Assembly (NCBI RefSeq): GCF_002532045.1
Contig: NZ_NWTG01000001.1
Location: 1 to 64,000, forward strand
Source of the DNA: Bradyrhizobium sp. C9
Lineage (GTDB): Bacteria > Pseudomonadota > Alphaproteobacteria > Rhizobiales > Xanthobacteraceae
DNA length: 64,000 bases
Direction of reading: 5' to 3'
Shown: piece by piece, positions 9,429 through 18,509 of the stretch
Layout of the letters: every line of letters starts with the position of its first letter
Numbering within the stretch: position 1 is the first letter of the stretch
Position numbers and translations under genes: made by a program
The notes under the pieces: model-generated
What the model was told of the DNA's origin: nothing
Databases searched by the model: none
Seen by the model: the letters and a program-made list of their open reading frames with translations, nothing else

Positions 9429-10666
9429 AGACGCAAGCTGCGCGCCTGGCGCAGCGGCCAAATCCACACTATGGAGGCCATGCCAAGCACGCTGCTCGCG
9501 AGCAACGTGGTACGCAGGCTCGTCCCAGCAGCGACCGCGCCGCCGGCGAGCGCCCCCAATGAGGCCAGTCCCCACACCACGCTGCGGATACTCGCATTGA
9601 TCCGGCCCTGTAAGTGCGGCGGGACCAACGCATATCGAATGGGAACCTGCTGCACGTTGTAGATCCCTTGGCCGATCCACAGCATGAATTGAGAGAGGGT
9701 CACGCATGCCACTGCGGCCCACCAGGGCTGGGTGAGCAGGGCCGCCAAGCTCATTCCGCCGGCGCTCACCGCCAAACCGATCATTAAAGTTGGGCCGAGG
9801 CCGGTCGCCCGGCCCATCCGCGGTGAGCTAGCCGCGCCGACCACACCGCCAAGCGCACCGATGCCGAGCGCCATGCCGACGAGCCGGCTGTCAAACCCGA
9901 GATCCTTGGTCAAATGCAGCAAAAACGCCGCAGAATACGCGTTGTGCCAAAAGATGAATGTGCCGCTGGCCAACGTGACTGCCCGCAAAATCGGATTGCC
10001 GAACAGGCTTGCCAAACCCTCGGCGACTTGGCCGAGCACTGCTCTCGGCGCGGCCTCCGAGCACCCAGCGTTACGCAGGGGCACCAGAGACAGCAACGCG
10101 GCGGCAAGCAAAAATGAAATCGAGTCCGCCAGTATTGCGGTCGGGGCAGAGAATTCGTTGACGAGCCAACCGGCCAGGAACGGACCTGCTGCCATCGCGC
10201 CCGCTTGGCTGAGCTCCAATGAACTCTGTGCCCGAACCAGCTGTGAGCGATCTAGCAGGGTGGGTATGCACGCCAGATAAGCCACGTCAGCGATCACTGC
10301 GGCAACCCCAACCAGCATGCTCGTCGTGTACAACTGAACCAGTCCAAGATGTCCAAGGCTGGCGAACAAGGGAATTGTGGCCAGCGTCGCCGCCATCACC
10401 AGATTGGCGGTCAAAAGGATTCGCCGATGCGGGAGGCGGTCCACGACGACCCCTGCGAACAGACTCACCACTAGGTACGGCGCTCGACCGCAGGCCAACA
10501 GCAGCCCCGTTTGCGCCGGTCCCGCGTCCAGCAACGTGATTGCGGTTAGCGGCAGCGCCATCATGGTTACATTAGAGCCCAGCAGCGAAATGGTCTGGCC
10601 GACAAGCAGCGCAAGATAGCTTCGTGGCAGTCCGCGAGGCGCGGCGGAACAGCGCGGGCGGCTCAC
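9425..10666 (-). CDS. MFS transporter (MFS_3 type exporter)
   Basis: 413-residue major facilitator with about 12 membrane segments. The loop motif DRLPHRRILL after segment 2 fits the MFS signature. The closest family type is the drug/siderophore exporter group (DHA3, EntS-like). It starts at GTG 10666, which overlaps the stop of the sulfotransferase gene (GTGA), and its own stop overlaps the condensation gene. Such chained overlaps mean translational coupling. The likely job is export of the operon's product. Confidence 0.88.
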   Translation of the reverse strand: MSRPRCSAAPRGLPRSYLALLVGQTISLLGSNVTMMALPLTAITLLDAGPAQTGLLLACGRAPYLVVSLFAGVVVDRLPHRRILLTANLVMAATLATIPLFASLGHLGLVQLYTTSMLVGVAAVIADVAYLACIPTLLDRSQLVRAQSSLELSQAGAMAAGPFLAGWLVNEFSAPTAILADSISFLLAAALLSLVPLRNAGCSEAAPRAVLGQVAEGLASLFGNPILRAVTLASGTFIFWHNAYSAAFLLHLTKDLGFDSRLVGMALGIGALGGVVGAASSPRMGRATGLGPTLMIGLAVSAGGMSLAALLTQPWWAAVACVTLSQFMLWIGQGIYNVQQVPIRYALVPPHLQGRINASIRSVVWGLASLGALAGGAVAAGTSLRTTLLASSVLGMASIVWIWPLRQARSLRL

Positions 10667-11637
10667 GCGTCGCCAGACAGGCGGGGAGCCGACAGATACC
10701 CCAGTCGGCTCAGCTCACTTTCGGCGATCTGCTCGAATTCCTCGATCTGGGCTCGCGTCAGATCTTGGACGTAGCGACCGATCCTGCCTCGGTGCAGCGG
10801 CTTCCCCGCAGCCTCGGCGGCCGGATGGCCGTGCGGTTGTTCGAATAATACGTGCTCGTATTCAGCGTGACGCAGCACGGCCTCATCCCAAGGCAAGCCG
10901 AGATGATCCAGGATTCGGGCCAGAGTGGGACGGGGACTGCTTACAAGATCCTCGTAACGCACCTCAAGATAGCGGCCAGGCGGCGCGATTCTGTGTGGCT
11001 GAGATACCACTTCCAGCCAACCGCGCGCGGCGTCGGCAACAGTTTGGTATCCCCAATCAGGAACGGTTTTCAGATGAGAGGCGGCAACGTCGCGGCCGTC
11101 CCGTACGATATGCACGAAATGCGCGCGCGGCCACTGCCGGGCGAAGGCGTCGGTCTGGGCAATCTTGCGCTGCAGTTTCAAGCCCCAGCGCCGGGCCCCA
11201 CTACGAGCTCGGCGCAACTCGCCCATCTCGTTGATAAGGCGGCATCGGGCGGCGAACGAAACAATGTCGTCGCCCATCTCGACCATCACCTTGCTGACCA
11301 ACCCACGCATATCATCGAAGTCGAGGCCGAACCGGCGGCACTGGACCACAAAATGCACCCCATCATACCAGAACGGATCGACCGTGTTTTTGGTCATGCC
11401 CACGACACGGGAATCGCCGGCCGCCAGCAGGTCAATTGCGCTCAAGATGTGAGTGCCGAGATTGGGCGGTTCGAGGAAGTCGATCTCCGGCCCGGCTACC
11501 AGATCCAGATGCGAATCCAGCACGATGCTCAGCAATGTGGTGCCAGAGCGGTTCTCGCCGCCGAGCAGCACCGGCGATGTGGAAAATGGATTGGGCAGCG
11601 GCATGGGTGTGTTCTCTGTTGGAGAATGCCTGCTCAT
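10663..11637 (-). CDS. PAPS-dependent sulfotransferase
   Basis: 324-residue sulfotransferase that moves sulfate from PAPS to a hydroxyl or amine of a small molecule or glycan. The 5'-phosphosulfate loop is GGENRSGTTLL (residues ~26-36). The 3'-phosphate binding segment is HIVRDGRDVAAS, and the C-terminal P-loop-like end KPLHRGRIGRYV is typical of the family. The ATG at 11637 overlaps the aminotransferase stop (ATGA), which decides the start; a longer in-frame extension to 11955 runs inside the upstream gene and is not used. It lies in the five-gene operon. PAPS could come from nodPQ at the end of this window. Confidence 0.88.
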   Translation of the reverse strand: MSRHSPTENTPMPLPNPFSTSPVLLGGENRSGTTLLSIVLDSHLDLVAGPEIDFLEPPNLGTHILSAIDLLAAGDSRVVGMTKNTVDPFWYDGVHFVVQCRRFGLDFDDMRGLVSKVMVEMGDDIVSFAARCRLINEMGELRRARSGARRWGLKLQRKIAQTDAFARQWPRAHFVHIVRDGRDVAASHLKTVPDWGYQTVADAARGWLEVVSQPHRIAPPGRYLEVRYEDLVSSPRPTLARILDHLGLPWDEAVLRHAEYEHVLFEQPHGHPAAEAAGKPLHRGRIGRYVQDLTRAQIEEFEQIAESELSRLGYLSAPRLSGDA

Positions 11638-12944
11638 CCGCAGACGGGTCCGGTGAACCAGCGCCGAACCGCCTCCGGGGTGGCCACGAAATGATCCCTG
11701 GCGAACCGTACAGCGGCGGCGACTGGATCCCCGTCGCCGCCGGTGCTCTCTATACGGGACAGAGCCGCCGGCAGGGCCTCTCCAGCGGCCTCGACAGCCG
11801 CCTGCACATCGGCGTCGGATACCGCCGCCGATGGCATGAAGCGGCCACCGTACTGCATGAGGAAACCCCGGGCCCACATCTCCTGGAAAAAGGCGTGGCC
11901 AAGTTCGGGGTTGGCAAATACGACATCGAACATAGTCGGCCAGGCGAATGCCCATGCCGCGACCTGCTGTCTGACGAAAACCTCGTTGAGCCCCTTGATC
12001 AGTTGCTTGCCAACCTCGCGCATCCGAGCCAGCAAGATCCCGTCGCGCAGCGCGTGCAGGGTGCTCAGTGCGGCCGCGAACGGGGTAACCTCGCGCTGGT
12101 AGGTATTGCCCGTGTATGTCTTCTCGGCGGCAGCTAGTACGTCCGCGCGACCCGCGACTGCGGATAGCGCCATTCCATTGGCCAGTCCTTTGCTCAGCGT
12201 GATCAGATCGGGCGTGAGGCCGACAGCCATGTGGTAGCCGCCAATGCCATAGCGGAATCCGGTCATCACCTCATCAAGGATGAGCAAGGCGCCGTGCCGA
12301 TGCACCAGCCTCTGTAGTTCCTGATGGTATTCGGGCGGGAAGAAGTTGACCTCGGGGGTGACGATCACCGCGGCGACGCGCTGGACGCTTGCCAACTCGT
12401 CGAGCAAGTCCAGGTTGTAGCGGAAATCCACGCTGTCTCGGTCCCGATTGGGTAGCCCCTTCTCTGGTCGGTCCTGCAACTGCCAGTCGTGCCAGCCATG
12501 ATATCCGCTGGTAAGCACATGGTTCAGCCCTGTGAATGCGCGGGCAAGGCGGACGGCGGCGGTAGTCGCACACGATCCCGTGCGGAAGAAAATTGAGCGT
12601 TCCGCGACCGGGAAGATCTCCGCCAACCGTTCGGCCAGTTCAACCCGGTGCACGGACAGCGGTCCGGGCAATACGCCGCCTGTGCGGCGCATCTCGGCGA
12701 CGGCGTGCGCCACGACCGGCTCGTATCCGGCTCCGAGCGGCGCGGCACCACTACAGGAAGTGAAATCGACATATTGCCGTCCATTGATGTCCCATGCATG
12801 CGCACCCGAAGCGCGCGTCATGACGACCGGAAAGCGCCTGTTGAGATCCCATTTTTCCGACGCGGTGACGCGCAACGCGCGGCGCAGTGCTGATCTGTGC
12901 GCGTCGGTCGCAGCCGGGGTTGCAGTCGGGGTGGCGATCGACAT
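11634..12944 (-). CDS. Class III PLP aminotransferase (glutamate-1-semialdehyde aminomutase-like)
   Basis: 436-residue fold-type I PLP enzyme. The PLP lysine sits in LITLSKGLANGMAL, the cofactor-ring aspartate in LILDEVMTGFRYG, and the phosphate-binding segment in FRTGSCATTAAVRLARAFTG. It resembles HemL-like aminotransferases, but such enzymes in biosynthetic clusters usually aminate or isomerise a dedicated substrate rather than make heme. I prefer ATG 12944, with GGAG seven bases upstream, over ATG 12968, which is only 4 bp past the previous stop. Second gene of the operon. It probably puts an amine on a carbonyl made by the GMC oxidase. Confidence 0.88.
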   Translation of the reverse strand: MSIATPTATPAATDAHRSALRRALRVTASEKWDLNRRFPVVMTRASGAHAWDINGRQYVDFTSCSGAAPLGAGYEPVVAHAVAEMRRTGGVLPGPLSVHRVELAERLAEIFPVAERSIFFRTGSCATTAAVRLARAFTGLNHVLTSGYHGWHDWQLQDRPEKGLPNRDRDSVDFRYNLDLLDELASVQRVAAVIVTPEVNFFPPEYHQELQRLVHRHGALLILDEVMTGFRYGIGGYHMAVGLTPDLITLSKGLANGMALSAVAGRADVLAAAEKTYTGNTYQREVTPFAAALSTLHALRDGILLARMREVGKQLIKGLNEVFVRQQVAAWAFAWPTMFDVVFANPELGHAFFQEMWARGFLMQYGGRFMPSAAVSDADVQAAVEAAGEALPAALSRIESTGGDGDPVAAAVRFARDHFVATPEAVRRWFTGPVCG

Positions 12945-12972
12945 CAGCCGTCTCCGTTTGATAATCATGCCC

Positions 12973-14487
12973 TTAGGTGAGCTGCGTGATTATTCTTCGA
13001 GCGATCCGCAGGGCGTTCGCCTGAATGGTGAATGTCGGATTGACGCCTCCGGAATAGGGAAAGAAGCTGCCATCCGCGACATAGAGATTGTCGATGTCAT
13101 GCACCCGGCCCCAGCGGTCGACCACGGATTGTGTCGGGTCGACGCCGGCACGGCAGCCGCCATGCAGATGTCCGCTGCCGAACTGATAGTTGGAATCCTG
13201 AAAATCGACTTGTTTCACGCCGGCCTCCGCCAGCAAGTTCGACGCGCGTCGGCACAAATAGCCTAATCGGCGTTTGTCCAGCGGATGGGTCCAGTAATCG
13301 AGAATGATCTTCGGCAAACCCAGCCGATCCAGGCTGGTAGCCAGTCGGACCGCATTGCTGCGCATGGGTTGGTCGGCCGCCAGGAAATGCAGCCGTAGTG
13401 TTATCTTTCCGTCGTGGTCCGTGCGCTCAACCCGACTTGCTTCGTAGATCATTCCGCCGAGTCCCGAAGGAGCCTCCTCGTCCAGGTAGTGATCGGAGAT
13501 CGCAACGGTGGAGAACGGGCCACCGGCCGGGCGCGCGGACATCGGATCTATTGCGATGCTACCGGACACGTAGCCGCTGATTTTGAACGAGATGCCACTG
13601 CCGACCATGCCGGAGGCGTTGCCGATGCCGTTGGGCGCTGCCCGCTGAACCGATCTTAGCAGTAGGGCGGCAGACTGCACCGCATTTCCGGCGAGTACCA
13701 CGCAGCGGGTGCGGACCCGCGCACGTTGTCGGCTGAGAGTGTCCAGCCATTCCACCGAACCCGCGCGGCTGACGTTAGCCAGATCGATGCGTACAGCCTT
13801 GCTGCCGACTGCAACCGTCAGCGCGCCGGGCGGCAGGGCGACATCTGTGAACGGCGAGCGTGCGTCGGCCCTCGCGCCGGTAGGACACGGGTGTTCGTTG
13901 CAAGGTCCGTCGCAATCACAGGCTGGCCGGCCGCGATAGGGTACGGAGTTGATTGCCAACGGAGTGGGAAAAGGCACCTGGCCTAAGCGTCCGCCGGCAT
14001 CGGCGATCAACCGCCCCTTCGCGCTGTAATCATGCGGGGGCAGAACGGGAGGATCGCTTGGTGGTTCGAATGGGTCCGCTCCGGCTAGGCGGGCCACTCC
14101 GATGCGCCGTTCTAGCTCCTCGTAAAACGGGCGTAGTTCGGCGTAGTTGATCGGCCAGGTAGGGTCAAGCGCGTCTCCGGCTACATGCGCTCGCGCATCA
14201 AAATCGATGGTCCGATAGCGGAAGGCTATTCCGGCATACAAAGTCATTCCGCCGCCGAGCGCGCACACAGTCCAGGGACGTCCAAACGACGTCAACGTAC
14301 CTGCCGCAGACCTCACGAGGGCGGGATCCATACCATTTTGGACGCTCGCCAGCGAGGCGCCGGGAGGAAGCGCCCGACCTTCCTCGAGAAGCAGCACGCG
14401 CAAGCCGTGTTGGGCGATCTCGTAGGCCACGGTCGACCCGCTGGCACCACTCCCGACAACGCATACATCAACGATATCGGCCGTCAT
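12973..14487 (-). CDS. GMC family FAD-dependent oxidoreductase
   Basis: 504-residue flavoenzyme that oxidises alcohols. The N-terminal dinucleotide fold is clear (VCVVGSGASGSTVAYEIAQ, then a glutamate in LLLEEG). The C-terminal GMC_oxred_C region has the active-site segment SGHLHGGCRAG and the ending NPTFTIQANALRIARRI. A Cys-rich loop (ACDCDGPCNEHPCPTGARA) lies where many GMC dehydrogenases carry CxxCGxCxxGCPxGAK, so an Fe-S cluster or structural disulfides are possible. First gene of the operon; the promoter must lie in 14488-14970. It likely makes the aldehyde or ketone that the next gene's enzyme aminates. Confidence 0.88.
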   Translation of the reverse strand: MTADIVDVCVVGSGASGSTVAYEIAQHGLRVLLLEEGRALPPGASLASVQNGMDPALVRSAAGTLTSFGRPWTVCALGGGMTLYAGIAFRYRTIDFDARAHVAGDALDPTWPINYAELRPFYEELERRIGVARLAGADPFEPPSDPPVLPPHDYSAKGRLIADAGGRLGQVPFPTPLAINSVPYRGRPACDCDGPCNEHPCPTGARADARSPFTDVALPPGALTVAVGSKAVRIDLANVSRAGSVEWLDTLSRQRARVRTRCVVLAGNAVQSAALLLRSVQRAAPNGIGNASGMVGSGISFKISGYVSGSIAIDPMSARPAGGPFSTVAISDHYLDEEAPSGLGGMIYEASRVERTDHDGKITLRLHFLAADQPMRSNAVRLATSLDRLGLPKIILDYWTHPLDKRRLGYLCRRASNLLAEAGVKQVDFQDSNYQFGSGHLHGGCRAGVDPTQSVVDRWGRVHDIDNLYVADGSFFPYSGGVNPTFTIQANALRIARRIITQLT

Positions 14488-14972
14488 TATCCCACCTCTG
14501 GCACCAAATGTCGACGATGCGCAATCAAAGCCCTATTGATCAGTAACCGCCTGCTCAAGATAACTGCCATAGCCAACGATGAACGCGCGGCAGTTGCACG
14601 ATTCCCCACACTAGCGGCTTGGCTAGGTTGCCAATGATCATCTGCCGGGTATCATCCGCCAAATATCATCGCGAACTACCGAGAGATCGTACAATGTGAC
14701 GCTACGTACGATTCAAGGCCGTCCAAGCCACTACCGCGTGAATATGACAGATGGCTAGGTCGGGCGGTTGTCCGATTCATCTAACCTGTGTAGCTGACGT
14801 GGGTGGGCAAACGTGTCTGCACGATGTGGGGGCGCTCGCGAGCTCCTTAGGTTAAGCGTCACAAAGGCCATGCGGGCAGCATTTCGAAGATCACCAGGAC
14901 TGTTGTCTCCTGAACTTTTCGCAATCATCAGACGCAGGTTAACTAGAACAGCAAAGCCGCGCATTTTATCGC
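14488..14972. other. Upstream region of the biosynthetic operon
   Basis: About 485 bp with no gene. It must hold the operon promoter. I found no nod box, tts box or GG-N10-GC sigma54 site. One copy of a 35-bp repeat sits at 14683-14717. Confidence 0.45.
14683..14717. repeat. Diverged 35-bp direct repeat, copy A
   Basis: Starts gagatcgtacaatgtgacgc. It matches a second copy at 15336-15370 with about five mismatches in 35 bases. The copy also contains CGTAC-N13-GTACG, a possible palindromic binding site. It lies between the biosynthetic operon and the small-RNA locus. Confidence 0.55.
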
Positions 14973-15108
14973 AAAAAAAGCCCGGCCTCATTTCGAGGGC
15001 CGGGCGGAAGTCAGTCTGGGCGAACGAGGCTGCTAAGCGTCGCGCCAGCTCCCGTCGACAGAGGGAGGGCTGCCGACGGCTATTTGCGGTGATACATTCA
15101 CCGCAAAT
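14972..15108 (-). ncRNA. Structured small RNA with anti-Shine-Dalgarno hairpin loop (copy 1)
   Basis: On the minus strand, 5' to 3', there are three stem-loops. The first is a perfect 11-bp hairpin (15108-15082). The second (15079-15052) has arms CCGTCG/CGACGG closing a loop CCCUCCCU. The last is a rho-independent terminator with arms GCCCGGCC/GGCCGGGC (15005-14980) followed by seven U. A homologous locus with the same order lies at 39114-39243. A pyrimidine-rich loop that can pair with Shine-Dalgarno sequences recalls the alpha-r14 / NfeR1 family of rhizobial trans-acting sRNAs; membership is inference. The 5' end is not defined, and the first hairpin could instead be an operator. Confidence 0.65.
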
Positions 15109-15335
15109 TCCAATCACGAAAGGATCGATGTCGGTTGGGCGTTGTTTTCCTTTTTTACCAAGGCGATATTCACTAATGCACGGAGAACCCGGGATCATCT
15201 GTCATCGACGCCACTCATCTAATCGGTATGATCTTGACGATCCTCGTAAAGCAAAGTCGACCGCTTAGGTGTCGTTGTCGCGCCTCTGGCGGAGTGGCCC
15301 CGCTGGCTTGTCCGCGACCCCTCGCGTCCTGCTTT

Positions 15336-15370
15336 GAGATGCTACAACGTGACGCTAGGTACGAATCAAG
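15336..15370. repeat. Diverged 35-bp direct repeat, copy B
   Basis: Second copy of the 14683-14717 repeat (starts gagatgctacaacgtgacgc). The two copies flank the small-RNA locus at 14972-15108 in the same orientation. They may be binding sites or remains of a mobile element's ends. Confidence 0.55.
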
Positions 15371-15431
15371 TCGTTTGAGCTGCGGCGCGCGCCATGAAAA
15401 TCTAAGCTCTCGATTTCTCACAGGCAGCTAA

Positions 15432-15899
15432 TCAATCCGCGAGTCGCAACAGTGCACGTGAGCGCTTGGAGATTTCGCCAGCGCGGTTTTTCGATTCTCC
15501 GCACAGACCACTGCGGCGACGAAGCTTTGCGACCGTAACCTCAGGCAGGTCGCGTACGTTGTAACCATGCTCAAGCAGTTCAAGAAAACAGCCGAGCGAA
15601 CGCGACTGCAGGTCGAATAGCGGCGGTATGGATCGGAGTTGGCGTGCGCTTGTTGATTTACTTGGTACGCAGAGTACGAGGCGGCGGCCGAAGAAATTCA
15701 ACGCAGGAAGTATGAGGGGCGGAATTTCGAACTGATCTCGCTGAAAAAGATCAACAGCATGACCGTTCCATTCAATGAACGTCCTACGCCTAAGCTCCTG
15801 GATCGTCCGATTCACGTGAACGGTCGAGGGCCCGCATGCATCGGCGATGTCTTGCTGTATGAAAGGGACATGAAGACGACCACTGTCCAGGACTCCCAC
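15432..15899 (-). pseudogene. Fragment of a Crp/Fnr family regulator
   Basis: The first ~55 residues match the C-terminal winged helix of Crp-type regulators (VPFIQQDIADACGPSTVHVN, then RTIQELRRRTFIEWNG). The cyclic-nucleotide/sensor domain that should precede it is missing. The following ~100 residues read like translated non-coding sequence. The frame continues upstream for some codons without a good start. I read it as a decayed regulator rather than a working protein. Confidence 0.6.
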
Positions 15900-16135
15900 G
15901 AGCTCAAGCCGCGCAGCGCTTCTGCTCGATCGCGTTGACCGTCATGCCAGCTAAGATTCTGTACGAGACGCTCAGATCTGTGGCGGGGATGGCACGCTGG
16001 GCCGGGGTAGCGAGATCGTTCGACCGCATCGTACAGTATTTTTACTGGCGTAGAAATACGGGGCTCCAGTACATTCTAGGCAGGGAATGTGTCTGAATCC
16101 TCGTTCGTGATTACCTGCTCGAATTGAGGTCCAAC

Positions 16136-16312
16136 ATGAGTCACGCGGCTGGGGATCGCTATGAAGTGTCGACAGTGACAGAAGAAGAGCGCGAGTTGGC
16201 GCGGTGCAGGCAGGAAATAGCGCGTCTCAAACATCTGGTTGTGCAGCTTTCTCAGCTCGTCTTGCGGCACGTCGCGGAAAACGCCGAGGAGCGGAAGCCG
16301 CAAAGCAGGTAG
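16136..16312 (+). CDS. Small coiled-coil hypothetical protein
   Basis: 58 residues starting MSHAAGDRYEVSTVTEEERE, followed by a strong helical stretch (LARCRQEIARLKHLVVQLSQ) with heptad-like leucines. The ATG at 16136 has GAGG upstream. The sequence looks selected rather than random, and similar tiny coiled-coil proteins are frequent in Bradyrhizobium symbiosis regions (from memory). Function unknown; a partner protein or dimerisation role is a guess. Confidence 0.55.
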   Translation: MSHAAGDRYEVSTVTEEERELARCRQEIARLKHLVVQLSQLVLRHVAENAEERKPQSR

Positions 16313-16404
16313 ATCGCTTGGGCGTGTGATCATAAGAGACAGAGGACGGCAGTTAGACGATTTCCGTTGTGATCCGCAGCGCGGCGCCCCAGGGGGGAGG
16401 GGGA

Positions 16405-16439
16405 GCGGCCCCGCCTTGTTTTCCCCGAGGCGGGGCCGC
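16405..16439. terminator. Strong GC hairpin, possible terminator
   Basis: Arms GCGGCCCCGCC (16405-16415) and GGCGGGGCCGC (16429-16439) pair perfectly over 11 bp around a 13-base loop. No clear T-run follows on either strand, so termination is not certain. It lies about 90 bp downstream of the small coiled-coil gene. Confidence 0.5.
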
Positions 16440-16983
16440 CAATTTCCGGTCGAACTTTTTCGTGGAACAAAGCGCCCGAGCTAATGAGCGTCGCGCGGCC
16501 CGATGGTCGAAAATCTCCATAAGCCGCAGCCGGTGACTGCAGTCCGGCGAAGGAACGCCTCACTGGTGCCGCCGCTAGGCGTCTGCGTTGGGCCAAGTTA
16601 TCAGCTCCAATTGAGTCCAGCCCGTGAGGCGTCGAACCGGTGGCAGCCTGTGCATCGATCGGAAATTGCGCCCAAACTGCGCATGTGCGCGGCGCTGGCT
16701 TTGGACCCATGGCGGTCTGCGGACACCAAGCTGCTCGATGAGGCGCGCTTTGATATCTCTGCCGATCGCCAACCCCACTTGCGCCAATCTCGATGACCTT
16801 CTTCGACGATTTCGGCGATAGGGCGTCTCGATCAACCAAGCTGCGCGAGCGGCATTGTCCGTGCATAGGCTGACTTCAGACATTCAATTTGTTCTGGCGG
16901 TAGCCTGCTGCCTTGGATCAATCGACATTGATCCCGTCCTACCTCCTGGATGCGCTAACTTTGATGTCTTGCGCTAAGATGGA
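16440..16983. other. Intergenic, no gene seen
   Basis: About 540 bp between the hairpin and the end of the binding-protein gene, with only overlapping low-quality frames. Confidence 0.4.
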
Positions 16984-18102
16984 TCAGAACGCGGTCGGGT
17001 TAGTCTCGCTATAGCCACCTTTGTCGTCCCACCTATAAACGACGTAGTCGAGCTGTTTGATGTCACCCTTGGCGTCGTATTGCAGTGTGCCGATCACAGT
17101 GTCCCAAGAGCCCGCTTTGATCGTGTCCATCACCTTCTTCGGGTCTATGGTGCCAACTTTGGTTACGGCTTGCGTCCAGACCTGCACCGCAGCGTAGGTG
17201 TATAGCGTGTAGCCCTCAGGGTCGATATTCTTGGCTCTGAACTTATCGACGATCGCAGCCGCCGTCGTCTTCTTGCGTGGGTCGGGCCCGAAGGTGAATA
17301 GCGTACCTGCTCCAGCTGCGCCGGTGATCGAAGCATATTCCTTGTCAGCCAACGCGTCGCCCGACATCAGGATGGTCTTCAGGCCCTGATCGCGCATCTG
17401 GCGCAAGATAAGGCCCGCTTCCTGGTGATAGCCACCGACATAGACGAGGTCGATATTGTCGCGCTTCAGTCGTGAGACAATCGCGTTGAAATCCTTGTCG
17501 CCCTTATTATAGGACTCGTACATCTTCTCAATGATACCGGCCTTGTTGAGTGCCTTCTTCGTCTCGTCGGCAAGTCCCTTTCCATAAGTCGTCTTGTCAT
17601 TCAGAATCGCGATGTTCTTGCCGTTGAATTGCTTCGCGATGTACTGGGCGGCAACCTGGCCCTGCTGGTCGTCACGGCCGCAGACGCGCGCCACGTTCCA
17701 TAGCTTGCGTTCGGTGAATAGCGGGTTGGTCGAAGCCGGCGTGATCTGCAGCACACCGCCATCCGCATAGGCTTCCGAGGCCGGGATCGATGACGAAGAG
17801 CAAAAGTGCCCGGCAACGAACGGGATCCTGGCGGCAGCGACCTTTTCCGCTACCGATCGCGCCTGCTTGGGGTCGCAGGCATCGTCCTCGATGTCGAGGG
17901 CTAGCTTCTTGCCGAGTACGCCGCCGGAAGCATTGAGCTGCTCCACCGCCATCTCGGCGCCGTTCTTCATTTGCCGGCCGAAGGCCGACTCGCCCCCGGT
18001 TATTGGTCCAGCGACGGCGATGGTGATTTCATCAGCCAATGTCGCGGTGGACAGCACAATCGATGCTCCAAGTGCAAAGCCGATTAGCATGGGTGTTTTC
18101 AT
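16984..18102 (-). CDS. Branched-chain amino acid ABC transporter substrate-binding protein
   Basis: 372-residue periplasmic binding protein of the LivK/LivJ type (type I periplasmic fold). A signal peptide (MKTPMLIGFALGASIVLSTA, then TLADE) is followed by EITIAVAGPITGGESAFGRQ, the usual ligand-site start. The segments GHFCSSSSIPASEAYADGGV and DGGVLQITPASTNPLFT match the family. It starts at ATG 18102 with GAGGA upstream. No permease or ATPase genes are next to it, so it is an orphan that must work with a transporter elsewhere or act as a sensor. A tiny membrane protein gene ends 10 bp upstream. Confidence 0.93.
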   Translation of the reverse strand: MKTPMLIGFALGASIVLSTATLADEITIAVAGPITGGESAFGRQMKNGAEMAVEQLNASGGVLGKKLALDIEDDACDPKQARSVAEKVAAARIPFVAGHFCSSSSIPASEAYADGGVLQITPASTNPLFTERKLWNVARVCGRDDQQGQVAAQYIAKQFNGKNIAILNDKTTYGKGLADETKKALNKAGIIEKMYESYNKGDKDFNAIVSRLKRDNIDLVYVGGYHQEAGLILRQMRDQGLKTILMSGDALADKEYASITGAAGAGTLFTFGPDPRKKTTAAAIVDKFRAKNIDPEGYTLYTYAAVQVWTQAVTKVGTIDPKKVMDTIKAGSWDTVIGTLQYDAKGDIKQLDYVVYRWDDKGGYSETNPTAF

Positions 18103-18112
18103 GGGGTAGTCC

Positions 18113-18214
18113 TCACAGGGGGAACGCGGCGGCGAGTAAGCTTGAGCAGAGCAAGGCGACCCCGGCTGCGATCAGTGCCAGGAAGCAGCCCGAGGTAAAG
18201 TCATGGTCGCGCAT
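18113..18214 (-). CDS. Tiny single-pass membrane protein (paralog 1)
   Basis: 33 residues: MRDHDFTSGCFLALIAAGVA plus a further hydrophobic part ending AAAFPL. It is similar residue by residue to the protein encoded at 18510-18707 (HD, SG, then a run ending ALLC), so the pair are paralogs and likely real. It sits directly upstream of the binding-protein gene. The ribosome site is weak. Function unknown. Confidence 0.5.
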   Translation of the reverse strand: MRDHDFTSGCFLALIAAGVALLCSSLLAAAFPL

Positions 18215-18509
18215 CAGGCCGTTCGATTGTACTGCTACGAGAGAGCAGAAGCCTACCTTGACTTGATGAGACACAGTTCGCTCTGCGGAAACAAAAAACG
18301 GTAGGGAGCTATCGGCGGGAGCTGATCGCTGCGCGTCTGATCTCATGCCGCCCGCTAGCTCAAGGCACAGGGCGACCTTAGTTGGACACTAGCTAAATCG
18401 GGCGTTTATGAAAGAAGTAGATCAGTCCGTAACGTACAGAGCTCATCGCGTCAGAAGCGCCGCCAGTTGAGACCAAGCGCTCGGTCGAGCCGGAAGGAAG
18501 GACGATCGT

